The notes under the pieces are model-generated. The model was not told the origin of the DNA. It worked only from the letters and a program-made list of their open reading frames with translations, and did not search any database. DNA of 64,000 nt, taken from Paenibacillus silvisoli (GTDB lineage: Bacteria > Bacillota > Bacilli > Paenibacillales > Paenibacillaceae). Position numbers and translations under genes: made by a program. Of the stretch, positions 43,045-52,518 are shown piece after piece (position 1 is the first letter of the stretch; every line of letters begins with the position of its first letter). The stretch spans positions 5,050,501 to 5,114,500 of the forward strand of contig NZ_CP133017.1 in assembly GCF_030866765.1 (NCBI RefSeq), read 5' to 3'.

Positions 43045-44049
43045 TTAGAACAAGGCATCGTCTTTGCTGATCCGACGAATGACCAGATTGGAAAGCAGCA
43101 CCAGCACGAACCCGACGACGGCCTGGTACAAGCCTGCCGCGGACGACATGCCGATATCCCCGCTCACGATAAAGCTTTGGTAGACGTAGGTATCGATGAC
43201 GAGCGTCGTATCATAGAGAATGCCTGAATTGCGGGTTACCTGGAAAAACAGTCCGAAATCGGAGTAGAAAATGCGCCCGATCTGGAGGAGCGTCAGAATG
43301 ATGATAACGGGACGAATGAGCGGAAGCGTTATGCTGCGGATCTGCCGCCATCTGGAGGCGCCGTCGATCTTGGCCGCTTCGTAGTATTCGTTGTCGATCC
43401 CGATGATCGCCGCCAAGAAGATGACCGCGTAGTAGCCGATGCCCTTCCATGTATTAATGATGGGGAGGATGATCGTCCACCACTTCGGCTCCGTATACCA
43501 GTCGATCGGCTCCATGCCGAGCCATGGGAGCACGAACCGGTTCATAATGCCGATATCCGGATTCAAGAAGGCGTACACGAGATAGGAAATGACGACCATG
43601 GATAGAAAATAAGGCAGAAACATCGCGGTCTGATGCAGCTTGGCCAGCCGCCGGTTCCGCATCGCATTGAAGAGGAGGGCAAGCGTTACGCCGATCACCA
43701 GGTTAAGCACGATGAACACGGCGTTGTAGAGCAGCGTATTGCGGGTAATGATCCACGCGTCGCTCGTGCTGAACAAATAGTCGAAGTTATCGAGTCCGAC
43801 CCATTTGCTGTCCAGGAAGCTTTGGATAAAGCCCGATGCCGAATACTCGATCTGCTTGAAGGCGATCAACGAGCCGATCATCGGGATGTAGTTGTTCAGC
43901 AGCAGCACGAGCAGCGCGGGCGTCATCATGATATAGAAGGCGCCGAACTTTTTCCAATAGCCGATATTTTGCTTCGGCTTCGTCCGCGCGTTCGGCGTCT
44001 TCGCCTTGATGATGACCTCGGCAGCATCCGTTGAAGGTGTCATCCCTAC
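43045..44049 (-). CDS. Sugar ABC transporter permease, LplB type
   Basis: About 334 residues, six helices. The EAA loop is YEAAKIDGASRWRQIRSITL and the end is SNLVIRRISKDDALF, usual for LplB. The longer ATG at 44100 has no ribosome site; GAGGAAAGG precedes the ATG at 44049, with 44040 also possible. The first helix begins after a charged cytosolic stretch of about 40 residues. It pairs with the permease at 42104. Confidence 0.92.
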   Translation of the reverse strand, partial: VGMTPSTDAAEVIIKAKTPNARTKPKQNIGYWKKFGAFYIMMTPALLVLLLNNYIPMIGSLIAFKQIEYSASGFIQSFLDSKWVGLDNFDYLFSTSDAWIITRNTLLYNAVFIVLNLVIGVTLALLFNAMRNRRLAKLHQTAMFLPYFLSMVVISYLVYAFLNPDIGIMNRFVLPWLGMEPIDWYTEPKWWTIILPIINTWKGIGYYAVIFLAAIIGIDNEYYEAAKIDGASRWRQIRSITLPLIRPVIIILTLLQIGRIFYSDFGLFFQVTRNSGILYDTTLVIDTYVYQSFIVSGDIGMSSAAGLYQAVVGFVLVLLSNLVIRRISKDDALF

Positions 44050-44167
44050 CATCCTTTCCTCTCGTATAGGTTTATTGTAAGAGGAGGCAGGGTCTTCCAT
44101 CTATCTACTGCGGTGACGCATATAGCACTTTCGTGACATTCGGGGGATTCCGCAGGCTTGTGGCCGC

Positions 44168-45787
44168 TTATCGCATAACCTGATGCTTCTTGCGGTACTC
44201 CTGGGGCGACAGCCCCGTCATCTTCTTGAACAGCTTGGCGAAATACGAGAAATGTACGTAGCCGACGCTCTCGGCAATGTTGCTGATTTTATCGTTCGTA
44301 TCGACAAGGTCGCGCTTCGCCCGTTCAATGCGCGTTACGGTGATGTAGTCGGACAAGGAAAGCCCCGTTTCTTTGCGGAACAGGCGCGACAAATACGCCG
44401 GATTCCGATACACGCAAGCGGCGATATCGTCCCGCGTCAGCTCCGTATGCAATCGCTCCAGAATGAAGCTTTGCACTTTCGCAACGACCGCCGACGCGTC
44501 GCGCGGGCGATCGGCGAGCTCTTGTCCCATCCGCGCAACCATTCGCGATGCCCACGCCAGCAGCTGGAGCGAATTGCGGGGGATTTGAACATCCCTTAAT
44601 TCGTTCACCGTGAACACGTCATACACCGATATCCCTTTCCGGTAGGCGACCCGGTATAGCATCGTCATCATGCCATGATAGAATAGCTCCAGCGCTTCGC
44701 GGCTGGCCTGCTCAGCCTGCCACTGCGTGAGCGTCTCTTCCAGCTGCACGGCAAGCTGCTCGTGGCAGCCGTTATCGAGCAGCTCCCCCCATTCCGCGAA
44801 CGACGGCATTTGGATGCCCGAGCCGCCGCTGCCTCCCGTTTCGAAGCCGCTGCGCAGCGCATCCTGCACCGATTGCTGCGCGGATACATTGGCCCGCTCC
44901 AGCTGCTGCAGCCGCTCGATGGCCGCGGCCAATCCGCCGATCGCAGCCGGCTCTCCCACGTAACAGGAAACGCGGCAGTGAAAATACGATTGGCACGCCT
45001 GCACGTATTCGCGGCAGCGCTCCAGCAGCGCGGCACGGTCGGCGCTCCCGCCTTCGGGCAAATAGAGCAGCGCCATATTCAGCTCATTGCGGTCCTGCAG
45101 CACCGAGCCCGGCCATTCGGCGAGAATGATTTCCGCCGCCGATTTGCGCAGCGCGTACTCCATAATGCTCTCATCCCGCGCGTCGAGCTCGATATCCCAC
45201 TGCTCGATGCTGAGCAGAACGGGCAGCACGCTCCCTTCCGCGGTCAGCGGAATATCGAAATACTCCAATTGCCGGCTCAGCCTTTCGGCAGACAGGCGAA
45301 CCCGGCCGCTCAGCTGCTCCTGCCAGAAGCGCTCCACCAAGATCGGAAGCTGGCTCTTCCACTGCCTGCGGTTGACGTCTACCATCGCTTCGAACTGCTG
45401 CCGTTCTTTCCGCTGCCCGATCTCGGCTATGGCTCGCTGCACGATCAGCTTCAACGTATCGTGATCGACCGGCTTCAGGATATAGTCGAAGCTGCCGTGA
45501 TGCAGCGCATCCTGCGCATAATCGAACCGGGCATGCCCCGTTAAGAAGATCGTCAGCGCATTGGGTCGCTTCTCCTTCGTCCAGCGCAGCAGCTCCAGCC
45601 CGTTCAATCCGGGCATCTCAATATCCGAGATGACCAGATCGACGGGATGCTGCTCCAGCAGCCGCATCGCCTCCGCGGCATCCTCGGCTTCCAATATCAG
45701 AGAAATCGGCAAATCGCTCCAATCAATGCCTTGCGTTATGCCTTTCAGCGCATAGATCTCATCATCGACTACGAGCATGTTGACCAT
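44168..45787 (-). CDS. YesN-type response regulator with AraC DNA-binding domain
   Basis: 539 residues. Receiver domain with phospho-acceptor Asp in LVISDIEMPGLNG and Lys in YILKPVDHD; a long central helical region; C-terminal AraC helix-turn-helix pair (ACVYRNPAYLSRLFRKETG and IAESVGYVHFSYFAKLFKK). The start is 6 bases after the stop of the kinase gene. It most likely activates the adjacent permease and binding-protein genes when phosphorylated by the YesM-type partner. Confidence 0.93.
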   Translation of the reverse strand: MVNMLVVDDEIYALKGITQGIDWSDLPISLILEAEDAAEAMRLLEQHPVDLVISDIEMPGLNGLELLRWTKEKRPNALTIFLTGHARFDYAQDALHHGSFDYILKPVDHDTLKLIVQRAIAEIGQRKERQQFEAMVDVNRRQWKSQLPILVERFWQEQLSGRVRLSAERLSRQLEYFDIPLTAEGSVLPVLLSIEQWDIELDARDESIMEYALRKSAAEIILAEWPGSVLQDRNELNMALLYLPEGGSADRAALLERCREYVQACQSYFHCRVSCYVGEPAAIGGLAAAIERLQQLERANVSAQQSVQDALRSGFETGGSGGSGIQMPSFAEWGELLDNGCHEQLAVQLEETLTQWQAEQASREALELFYHGMMTMLYRVAYRKGISVYDVFTVNELRDVQIPRNSLQLLAWASRMVARMGQELADRPRDASAVVAKVQSFILERLHTELTRDDIAACVYRNPAYLSRLFRKETGLSLSDYITVTRIERAKRDLVDTNDKISNIAESVGYVHFSYFAKLFKKMTGLSPQEYRKKHQVMR

Positions 45788-45793
45788 GGTTCG

Positions 45794-47590
45794 TTACCCA
45801 CCTTCTCGCTTATATGCGCTGTCGTCCTGCTGCGCCGGGCCGGATATTGGAAGACGCAGCCGAACGATGGCTCCTCCGGCTGCCCCGTTATTAAACGAAA
45901 TGCCGCCTTCGGTTCCGTATAGCATCGTAAATCGGCGAAGAATATTCCAGATGCCCAAATGCTGCTCGCCCTCTCCCTCCGCATACGTTCCGCTTTGCAA
46001 GCCTTCCAGAAACGCCTCCGGAAACCCCGGACCGTTATCCTGAATGCTCATCCGGAGGAAGCGTTCCGGCTCCTCCGCATCCTGCTCCGAATGGATAAAG
46101 ATGCGGAATGGCTGGCCGTTCTGCGGCTTTTTACTGAAGCCATGGATGACCGCGTTTTCAACGAACGGCTGCAGGAGCAGCGGAGACAGCTGCACGGCCA
46201 TATGCTCCGGCATAACCCGAATCTCGTATTCCAGCTTCGTCACGTAGCGGATTTTCTGGATTTCCAAGTAGTGCTCGATATGCCGCAGCTCGTCCTCCAG
46301 CGACACTCTTGTCCGATGGCCGAGCATGACGAAACGGAAATAGTCCGCCAAATGCAGGCTCATTTTCTGAACCAGCTTATAGTCCTTGAGGGCGGCCAAA
46401 TTGTAGATAATATTCAAGCTGTTCATGTAGAAGTGGGGATTGATCTGGATTTGCAAATGCTTGTACTCCGCCTTCTGCACCCGCAGCTGCTCTTCGTAGA
46501 CGTCGATCTTCAGCTTCTCGATCTGTTCCGCCATCTGGTTGAACGTTCCCGACATGAAGGCGAACTCGCTGTTGCTCGTTTCTGCCGGCATCCGGACGCC
46601 GAGCTGTCCCTGCCCCAGCTTGCGCATCCCGCGCACGAGCGCGACAAGCGGCTTGAACATGACCCGCTGCAGGAACAGCAAATACAAGGAGAGCACAATG
46701 GCGACGATAAGCGGAATCCAAATGTACAGCATCTTCTGGAAATACGGCAGGTTTTTCAAAATATACGTTTCCGGAATGACGATCATGTAGTGGATATCCG
46801 AAATGGCGGAAGGCTGCGTAATGACGAGAAAATGGTTCTGGTTCCATTTCGTCCGGCCCTGCTTCGTCATCTCGACGATGTCCTTGTGCACGATCGTTTC
46901 CTGGACGACCGGCAGCGGCGAATTCGTCAACGGATTGCCCGCCGGATCCACCACGAATGCGGCCCCGTCGGGACCGACATCGAACTTGCTTAACACTTCG
47001 TTCAGCTGATCGATCTGCACGAGCGCCCCGATATAGACGCCAGAGCCGAGGTCGACTGTTTTGATCAAATAATTCGTATCGTTCGGAATGGAGAAGCGTT
47101 CCCAGCGCTGCGTCTCTTCCGGCAAATCCTTGGAAGCGAGCTCCGTGGTATACGCCTGCAAGGCGGATTGAACCTCCGCGAAATGGAAGCTGTATTGCGT
47201 GGAAAAAAACATGTCGTCATCCTTGCGGGAATAGACGAAAAAGGTATCGACTTTATTGTAATAGCCGGTATCGAGCAGGAAGCGCCGCGTCAGCTCCATT
47301 TTGACCATCGTGTAGTCGGAATCGTCCTCGGCCAGCGACAGCTCCTGCAGCGATTGAATGTCCGGGTCGCCCTGCATCCGGTACAAATAGCGCATCGTTT
47401 CCCGGAGAATGGCGTCGTTATTGACGACCTGCTGCTCCATCAGGTTGTTGTAGTGCAGCGAAATCTGTTCGCGTACGACCTTCGTCGCATACACGTTGTT
47501 GTAGATCAGGAACAGCACCATGGGTGCGGTCATCAGCAGAAATCCGAATACGATTTTGAACCGAACGGACTGCCAAAACGGCATCGTCAT
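45794..47590 (-). CDS. YesM-type sensor histidine kinase
   Basis: About 598 residues. Transmembrane helix near the start (FKIVFGFLLMTAPMVLFLIY), an extracellular sensor of about 250 residues, a second helix (IWIPLIVAIVLSLYLLFLQRV), HAMP, then the histidine box with NPHFYMN (Tyr-Met instead of Leu-Tyr of most relatives), ENAVIHGF and QDNGPGF of the ATPase. The ATG at 47590 has GAGGGTGG close before it; one 6 bp later is possible. It forms a pair with the YesN regulator. Confidence 0.9.
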   Translation of the reverse strand: MTMPFWQSVRFKIVFGFLLMTAPMVLFLIYNNVYATKVVREQISLHYNNLMEQQVVNNDAILRETMRYLYRMQGDPDIQSLQELSLAEDDSDYTMVKMELTRRFLLDTGYYNKVDTFFVYSRKDDDMFFSTQYSFHFAEVQSALQAYTTELASKDLPEETQRWERFSIPNDTNYLIKTVDLGSGVYIGALVQIDQLNEVLSKFDVGPDGAAFVVDPAGNPLTNSPLPVVQETIVHKDIVEMTKQGRTKWNQNHFLVITQPSAISDIHYMIVIPETYILKNLPYFQKMLYIWIPLIVAIVLSLYLLFLQRVMFKPLVALVRGMRKLGQGQLGVRMPAETSNSEFAFMSGTFNQMAEQIEKLKIDVYEEQLRVQKAEYKHLQIQINPHFYMNSLNIIYNLAALKDYKLVQKMSLHLADYFRFVMLGHRTRVSLEDELRHIEHYLEIQKIRYVTKLEYEIRVMPEHMAVQLSPLLLQPFVENAVIHGFSKKPQNGQPFRIFIHSEQDAEEPERFLRMSIQDNGPGFPEAFLEGLQSGTYAEGEGEQHLGIWNILRRFTMLYGTEGGISFNNGAAGGAIVRLRLPISGPAQQDDSAYKREGG

Positions 47591-47671
47591 CCACCCTCGC
47601 CCGATAAGCTTCGTTTGCCCTTTCAGCATACATGACGAAAATGAAAGCGGCAACAACATATGCGAAAAGGC

Positions 47672-48205
47672 CTATTTCTTCGACAGGGCAAACGCTTCGA
47701 TCTGCGCGATATGGTGCCGATTATGCCAAACGAACCGCTGCAGCGCCGTGTCCAACGTAACGGTTCCCAAGGCCAGCGTCCTCAAAGTCCGGCTGAACGC
47801 TTCCGGAGGCAGCTTCTGAACCAGCACAAAGAACCGCCGGTGAAGCACCTCCAACAGCAGAATGGAATCCTCCAGCGGCATTGCCCCGTAGTCCGGCAGC
47901 TCCGCGAACAGATCCTCCCTGTACGAGCTGGCCAGCGGCTCCTCCTCGGTCAGCGCCCGCTTGAACCGCAAGTACGCATTCATATCGTTGTCGGCCATAT
48001 GATGCGCAATCTGCCTGACCGACCAGCCGCCTTCGCGGTACGGAATGTCGAGCTGCCCCGGCTTCAGCAAAGCAGCGCAAGCTCTCAGTAGCTTCGTTAA
48101 ATCAGGGATATGTGAAATGAAGGCGGCCCTGTCCTCGTTCGTACATTGAGGCATGGCTTCGAACTTTCCGATCGGATAGCGTAACCGATCGATGTGATCA
48201 CCCAT
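47672..48205 (-). CDS. DinB/YfiT-family metal-dependent enzyme
   Basis: 177 residues from the ATG at 48205 (AAGGAG 8 bases upstream). DinB fold with three putative metal His: REGGWSVRQIAHHMADNDMN supplies one and RFVWHNRHHIAQIE the other two. Relatives include bacillithiol S-transferases (BstA, YfiT). The end SKK is close to the usual one. It probably detoxifies electrophiles with bacillithiol; this is inferred from the family only. Confidence 0.8.
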   Translation of the reverse strand: MGDHIDRLRYPIGKFEAMPQCTNEDRAAFISHIPDLTKLLRACAALLKPGQLDIPYREGGWSVRQIAHHMADNDMNAYLRFKRALTEEEPLASSYREDLFAELPDYGAMPLEDSILLLEVLHRRFFVLVQKLPPEAFSRTLRTLALGTVTLDTALQRFVWHNRHHIAQIEAFALSKK

Positions 48206-48317
48206 TTTCGCAGCTCCTTCGCTAGAAAATATTCGATTTTTCTCCACAGCAATTCATGGGTAAATATGTAAAACTTAACCTGTAAGCTATCCGCTCACAC
48301 TCGGGAGGGAACCTTGG

Positions 48318-48872
48318 ATGGAAAGATCCGTTCTTGCAAAAATGTATCCCAATTTAACTCAACCGCATAAATGGGGAAGCATCACTTCAACCTTCGAAGC
48401 TTCCATACCTCCGGAACCGTTGATCGGCAATGTCAACATGGTCCCCTTTATCGGCGGGAAATGCGTGTTAATCCGGTTAGACAACGGCAAATGGGAAATG
48501 CCCGGAGGCACGCTGGAACCGAATGAGCATTATCTCTCCGCCATTCGCCGCGAGCTTATGGAAGAAGCCGGAGCACGGCTTGTCTCGCCGTTCACCGCAT
48601 TCGGCGCTTGGCTGTTTCAATCGTCGGCGGACAAGCCGTATCGACCTCATATGCCGCATCCGCTGTCCTATCGAATTGTCGGATACGGCGAGGTCGAAAT
48701 CGTGTCCGCGCCCGTTATACCGGACGAAGGCGGCGAGAACGTGGTCGCCGTCGAGGCGATGACCTTGCCGGAAGCCAAGCAGCATTTTATCCGGTCGGAC
48801 CGGCCCGATCTTGCTGAGCTTTATGAGTTGGCGTATACATTACGGAACAACGCGACTAAGCCTATCGGCTAG
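48318..48872 (+). CDS. Nudix hydrolase
   Basis: 184 residues. The Nudix box GGTLEPNEHYLSAIRRELMEEAG fits GX5EX7REUXEEXGU. Position 74 onward; the substrate is a nucleoside diphosphate linked to an unknown group. GGGAGGG lies 8 bases before the ATG. The stop overlaps the end of the convergent APH-fold gene by 11 bp. Confidence 0.88.
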   Translation: MERSVLAKMYPNLTQPHKWGSITSTFEASIPPEPLIGNVNMVPFIGGKCVLIRLDNGKWEMPGGTLEPNEHYLSAIRRELMEEAGARLVSPFTAFGAWLFQSSADKPYRPHMPHPLSYRIVGYGEVEIVSAPVIPDEGGENVVAVEAMTLPEAKQHFIRSDRPDLAELYELAYTLRNNATKPIG

Positions 48873-49803
48873 CGTTCTCGTACTGTTTGTACCATCGGGG
48901 CACGATAGATTCGAAGTCGTCGTGGTCATTCATGACTTTGTCGATTTTCTGCATCATCTCGCTCAGCTGATCCGGACACACCTTGAGTGTCCAAACTACG
49001 GACGAAATGAGGGTCATAGCAAGATACAGCGAATACAGCTGCCAGAATTCCTCGCTAGGCTCCAGTTGATCATTGTACGCCGAGATTTGTCCAATCGAGA
49101 ACGGCACGCTGACTTCCGAGCTGAATATACCGACCTTCACGAATTCATGGATGGGATCTCCCCAATCGGCGCGGTTGAAATCAATGATCCCCGAGAGCAT
49201 CCCATCCTTTACGATCATATTCGCGAGATGATAGTCATCGTGTTGAAAGAGGTTCGGCCTGCCTTTCATAATAGGGAGATGAGCATCGATAAAAGCCAGC
49301 AGCTTCGCATCGTTGTTGATCGCAATCCCGCAAGCCGCGTACTCGTTACGGTACCGCTGATGCTTGGCAGCCGCTCGTTCCTCCCATGGCCTCATCTCTT
49401 CATCATGACAAGGTACAAGATGCATTTTCTGCAATTCGATGCCCGCCTGAACGCCGATGCTGTATTGCTGTTGCTCCGTTAAATACGGCAGCGCCTCGGA
49501 TGCCTCGTCCCCCTCGATGTAGGAGACGATCATATAGCCAAGCGCTTGCTCCGGAAGGACGCCAATTGCAATGGGCTTGGAGCATTTCACGTCATGCTGC
49601 TCCATCATCTGAAGCCGTTCAAACTCCACCCGCTTCCCCTCATCTTGATCGATGCCATAGGTTCTCAATATGTACTGGCGGCCGCCTTGGCCGTCATAGA
49701 CCATGTATTTATCGTCGCTGGAGTACCCTTTGTCGATGCGTTCCAGCTTCGTACTGCCGCTTAACAAAGGAATTCGGTTAAGTAAAGCTTCATGTTCATG
49801 CAT
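48862..49803 (-). CDS. APH-fold phosphotransferase
   Basis: 313 residues. N-lobe with MVYDGQGGRQYILRTYG; catalytic loop LFQHDDYHLANMIVKDG (the HxDxxxxN pattern, HDDYHLAN) and metal loop GIIDFNRADWGDP. Close to the aminoglycoside 3'-phosphotransferase-like group that includes macrolide kinases and many uncharacterised proteins. The substrate is unknown. One of three APH-fold genes in the window. Confidence 0.82.
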   Translation of the reverse strand: MHEHEALLNRIPLLSGSTKLERIDKGYSSDDKYMVYDGQGGRQYILRTYGIDQDEGKRVEFERLQMMEQHDVKCSKPIAIGVLPEQALGYMIVSYIEGDEASEALPYLTEQQQYSIGVQAGIELQKMHLVPCHDEEMRPWEERAAAKHQRYRNEYAACGIAINNDAKLLAFIDAHLPIMKGRPNLFQHDDYHLANMIVKDGMLSGIIDFNRADWGDPIHEFVKVGIFSSEVSVPFSIGQISAYNDQLEPSEEFWQLYSLYLAMTLISSVVWTLKVCPDQLSEMMQKIDKVMNDHDDFESIVPRWYKQYENASR

Positions 49804-49841
49804 CTGCTCTATGCCCTCTCTTTCGAGCCTTATTCAATGAT

Positions 49842-50294
49842 CTACCAATGCTTTTCCATCGCTTCCTCGCTGGGGGAAAATCCATTTCTCGCATAAAATT
49901 CAACGCTTTCGCTGCTCGGCCACAAAATCAGAAATTCAACTTCATTCTCTTTGGCCCACTCCTCCATGACACGATGAATTCTCGTTCCGATCCCTCGGCT
50001 CCTATACTCGGGCTGAGTATAGACATTGGTCACATAACCGAAATAAGGGGCATGGGATTTACCGGGCCTCGGAACTTTATGGATGAGCTGAAGATACATA
50101 TGCGAGACGATTGCGCCCTCGACTTCCGCTGCCCAAATGTACCAATCGCCGCTATTGATCGCTCTATTGAGGAACTCGCCGCACGTTTCATGAAAAGCTT
50201 CGAAGCCGACCGAGGGATCGGGTTCCGAAAACTCCCAGCGCATCTGAACAAGCCGATTCACATCATTCGATGAAGCCAAACGTATGATCTCCAT
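49842..50294 (-). CDS. GNAT-family acetyltransferase
   Basis: 150 residues. The acetyl-CoA-binding signature is VYTQPEYRSRGIGTRIHRVM (R-x-x-G-x-G/A type), followed by the beta-5 strand VEFLILWPSSESVEFYARNGF. The acceptor is unknown. The ribosome site (GGGAGG) is 11-12 bases from the ATG, slightly long. Confidence 0.85.
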   Translation of the reverse strand: MEIIRLASSNDVNRLVQMRWEFSEPDPSVGFEAFHETCGEFLNRAINSGDWYIWAAEVEGAIVSHMYLQLIHKVPRPGKSHAPYFGYVTNVYTQPEYRSRGIGTRIHRVMEEWAKENEVEFLILWPSSESVEFYARNGFSPSEEAMEKHW

Positions 50295-50581
50295 TTTCTA
50301 CGAATCCTCCCGATTGTTCAACTTTGTATTCCTGTAAAAATGAAAGAAAGGGCGAGCATAATCGAGCCGGATTTGTAATCGACAAGGTCATCGAGGAATC
50401 GAGTATCGAAGAAAATGATACGAGTCACTCCAGCAAGTGGTACTCCAGTCGAAGGCTCGAATCATACCGGCCACGTTGATATTCTTTTAAAGACAGCTGC
50501 AACAGCCCTTCCCGTATACCGGAGAAGGGCTGGTAAATGAATTATTGTTTAACCATTTCTCGAGATCGTTCCAGCTCGGCA
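50295..50581. other. Intergenic region with a hairpin
   Basis: No gene seen. AGCCCTTC...GAAGGGCT (about 50502-50532) forms a stem but has no T-run on either strand. Otherwise nothing is recognised. Confidence 0.4.
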
Positions 50582-50995
50582 TTAGCCGTGAAGCATGTGT
50601 GAAACGGCATCAATATCGTCTTCTAACAAAACGCGAAAGACGTAAGGGGCATGACTACGGGTGTTGGGCGCGTTGTAATATCTGATGTAGTCATTAAAGT
50701 AATCATGAGCATATTCGACCAACTGCCTCGCTAGATCAAGTCTCAATTCATCCAACGTTTCACCGTCTCCAACTATAAACGCGATCTCTTCCACACTGCC
50801 AGCGAAACGGTTATTTTCATCCTGCTCATATTCAAATTTCAAATCATACGCCGAGAGAAAAAAGCGCATTTGATCGATAGAAGCCGCAACAATGACATCG
50901 CGATTTCTCCGAACGGCTTGAGGCTTCTCACGAACGACAGTATCGATAAAACTGCCCATATTCGCACGAACCTGCGTGGCCAATAGTGCTTCCAT
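50582..50995 (-). CDS. Phd/YefM-like antitoxin-type protein
   Basis: 137 residues. The N-terminal half (MEALLATQVRANMGSFID, then VRRNRDVIVAASIDQMRFFL) matches the Phd/YefM antitoxin DNA-binding pattern; the second half (FAGSVEEIAFIVGDGETLDE) resembles a HicB-type domain. Three ATGs in a row follow AGGAGGG; the third (50995) has the best spacing (7). No toxin-like gene adjoins it on either side, so it is solitary or has another role. Confidence 0.6.
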   Translation of the reverse strand: MEALLATQVRANMGSFIDTVVREKPQAVRRNRDVIVAASIDQMRFFLSAYDLKFEYEQDENNRFAGSVEEIAFIVGDGETLDELRLDLARQLVEYAHDYFNDYIRYYNAPNTRSHAPYVFRVLLEDDIDAVSHMLHG

Positions 50996-51137
50996 CATCA
51001 TCCCTCCTACACCTCCAATCATAGCATATGCATGAGTAAACGTACATAATGTACATTTCGTACATTTCTATCTCTTATAATTCCCAAGTTCATACCGCAT
51101 ATACTCTATTAAACATTGGTGAATTTCCAGTAAGTAT

Positions 51138-51166
51138 TTGACATCTCTATGATTGTGCTGTAAAAA
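51138..51166 (+). promoter_or_regulatory. Promoter of the trpS T-box transcript
   Basis: TTGACA (51138-51143) and TAAAAA (51161-51166), 17 bp apart. It directly precedes the T-box leader. Confidence 0.6.
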
Positions 51167-51172
51167 TGAAAT

Positions 51173-51464
51173 AAACCAATTCCATATCCATTGCGATGAC
51201 GAAGAGAGTACGCATAACGAATACTCCAGAGAGCTGATGGCCGGTGCGAATCAGCGTAGGGATTATGCCGAAGTGGGCTTCCGAGCAACCAAACCGAACC
51301 GATTGAAGTAGGCTTTGGCGAAAGTCTCGTCGTTACAAGAGACGCGTATTCAAGCATGCGGCATGCTTCGATACGTCAAAGCGAGTCCGATTCCAGTCGG
51401 GCTAATGAAGGTGGTACCACGGGGTTCTCTCGTCCTTTTACAGGATGAGGGCCCCTTTTTTATT
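51173..51464 (+). ncRNA. T-box riboswitch, tryptophan
   Basis: Leader RNA that senses uncharged tRNA-Trp. Stem I has AGAGAGCTGATGGCCGGTG (51220-51248 region), then the specifier loop with UGG (51276-51278) in GAAGTGGGCTTCC. The conserved antiterminator T-box AAGGTGGTACCACGG is at 51408-51422, and the terminator (GGGG...CGTCC / GGATG...CCCC followed by six T) at about 51420-51462. When uncharged tRNA-Trp pairs with UGG, the gene is expressed. Confidence 0.92.
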
Positions 51465-51479
51465 TTGAGGAGGGATCGC

Positions 51480-52487
51480 ATGCGCAATGAGATTGAGATC
51501 GTGTTGACGGGCATCAAACCAACGGGTAAAGTCCATGTAGGCAACTACATCGGAGCGATCAAGCCGGCGCTTCAAATCGCATCGGCCGGCACTAGCACCG
51601 CGCTTTATTTTATCGCCGACTATCATGGATTGACCTTTATTCAGAACCGCAGCGAGTTTCGGGATCTGTCCTACGGCATTGCGGCAACTTGGCTGGCGCT
51701 TGGACTCGACCCGGAAAAGGTCATCATCTACCGGCAATCGGACGTACCGGAAATTTTCGAGCTGAGCTGGATCCTCTCGTGCCTGACGCCAAAAGGGCTC
51801 ATGAACCGCGCGCATGCGTATAAAGCGATCGCCGACAAAAACGAGCAGCTGGGCGTAGAGCCGGATACGGGCGTTAATATCGGCTTGTTCACCTATCCCG
51901 TCTTGATGGCGGCCGATATTTTGCTGTTTCAATCCGATCGGGTCCCGGTTGGCAAAGACCAGATCCAGCATATCGAGATCGCGCGTGATATTGCCGAGGC
52001 GTTTAACCGGAACTATGGAGATACCTTCAAGCTGCCCGGCTATATCGTCGATGAACAAACCTCAGTCATCCCTGGCCTTGACGGCAGAAAAATGAGCAAA
52101 AGCTATGCCAACACCATCCCGCTTTTCGAATCCGAAGGAGAGCTCAAGAAGCTGATCAACAAAATCAAAACCGACTCCACTCCGCCAAACGAGCCGAAGG
52201 ATCCCGCCACATCGACGATATTCTTGCTGTACAGCGAATTTGCGTCACAGGAACAGATCGAACAATTCCGCGCGAAATTCCGCGAAGGAATTAGCTGGGG
52301 AGAGGCGAAGCAGGAGCTTTTCCATGTGATGAATACGTATTTGGAAGGTCCGCGCAAGCGCTATAATGAGCTTATGGCCGCACCGGAGCAGATTGATCGC
52401 ATACTGTCCGAAGGCGCCAAAAAAGCGAGAGCCATGGCGGCGCCAATGCTGGAAAAAGTAAAATCCAGAATCGGCCGTTACCGGTAA
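51480..52487 (+). CDS. trpS: Tryptophanyl-tRNA synthetase
   Basis: 335 residues, class I synthetase. The HIGH-like motif is GNYIG (residues 21-25) and KMSKS is intact (204-208). GAGGAGGG precedes the ATG at 51480; an earlier in-frame start at 51315 would lie within the T-box and is dismissed. The start (MRNEIEIVLTGIKPTG) and the GRKMSKSYANTIPLF stretch resemble the TrpRS variant of some proteobacteria rather than the standard Bacillus enzyme (SGIQPSG and KMSKSDPNP). It may be a second, inducible copy. Confidence 0.93.
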   Translation: MRNEIEIVLTGIKPTGKVHVGNYIGAIKPALQIASAGTSTALYFIADYHGLTFIQNRSEFRDLSYGIAATWLALGLDPEKVIIYRQSDVPEIFELSWILSCLTPKGLMNRAHAYKAIADKNEQLGVEPDTGVNIGLFTYPVLMAADILLFQSDRVPVGKDQIQHIEIARDIAEAFNRNYGDTFKLPGYIVDEQTSVIPGLDGRKMSKSYANTIPLFESEGELKKLINKIKTDSTPPNEPKDPATSTIFLLYSEFASQEQIEQFRAKFREGISWGEAKQELFHVMNTYLEGPRKRYNELMAAPEQIDRILSEGAKKARAMAAPMLEKVKSRIGRYR

Positions 52488-52518
52488 TCGATCGAGCTAT
52501 CAAAAAGGACGTGACGTA

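Noticed and set aside
50425-50450. AAGTGGTACT resembling a T-box core
   Set aside because: Lacks the full GGTGGTACCRCG core, a stem I and a T-run terminator, and there is no suitable gene after it.
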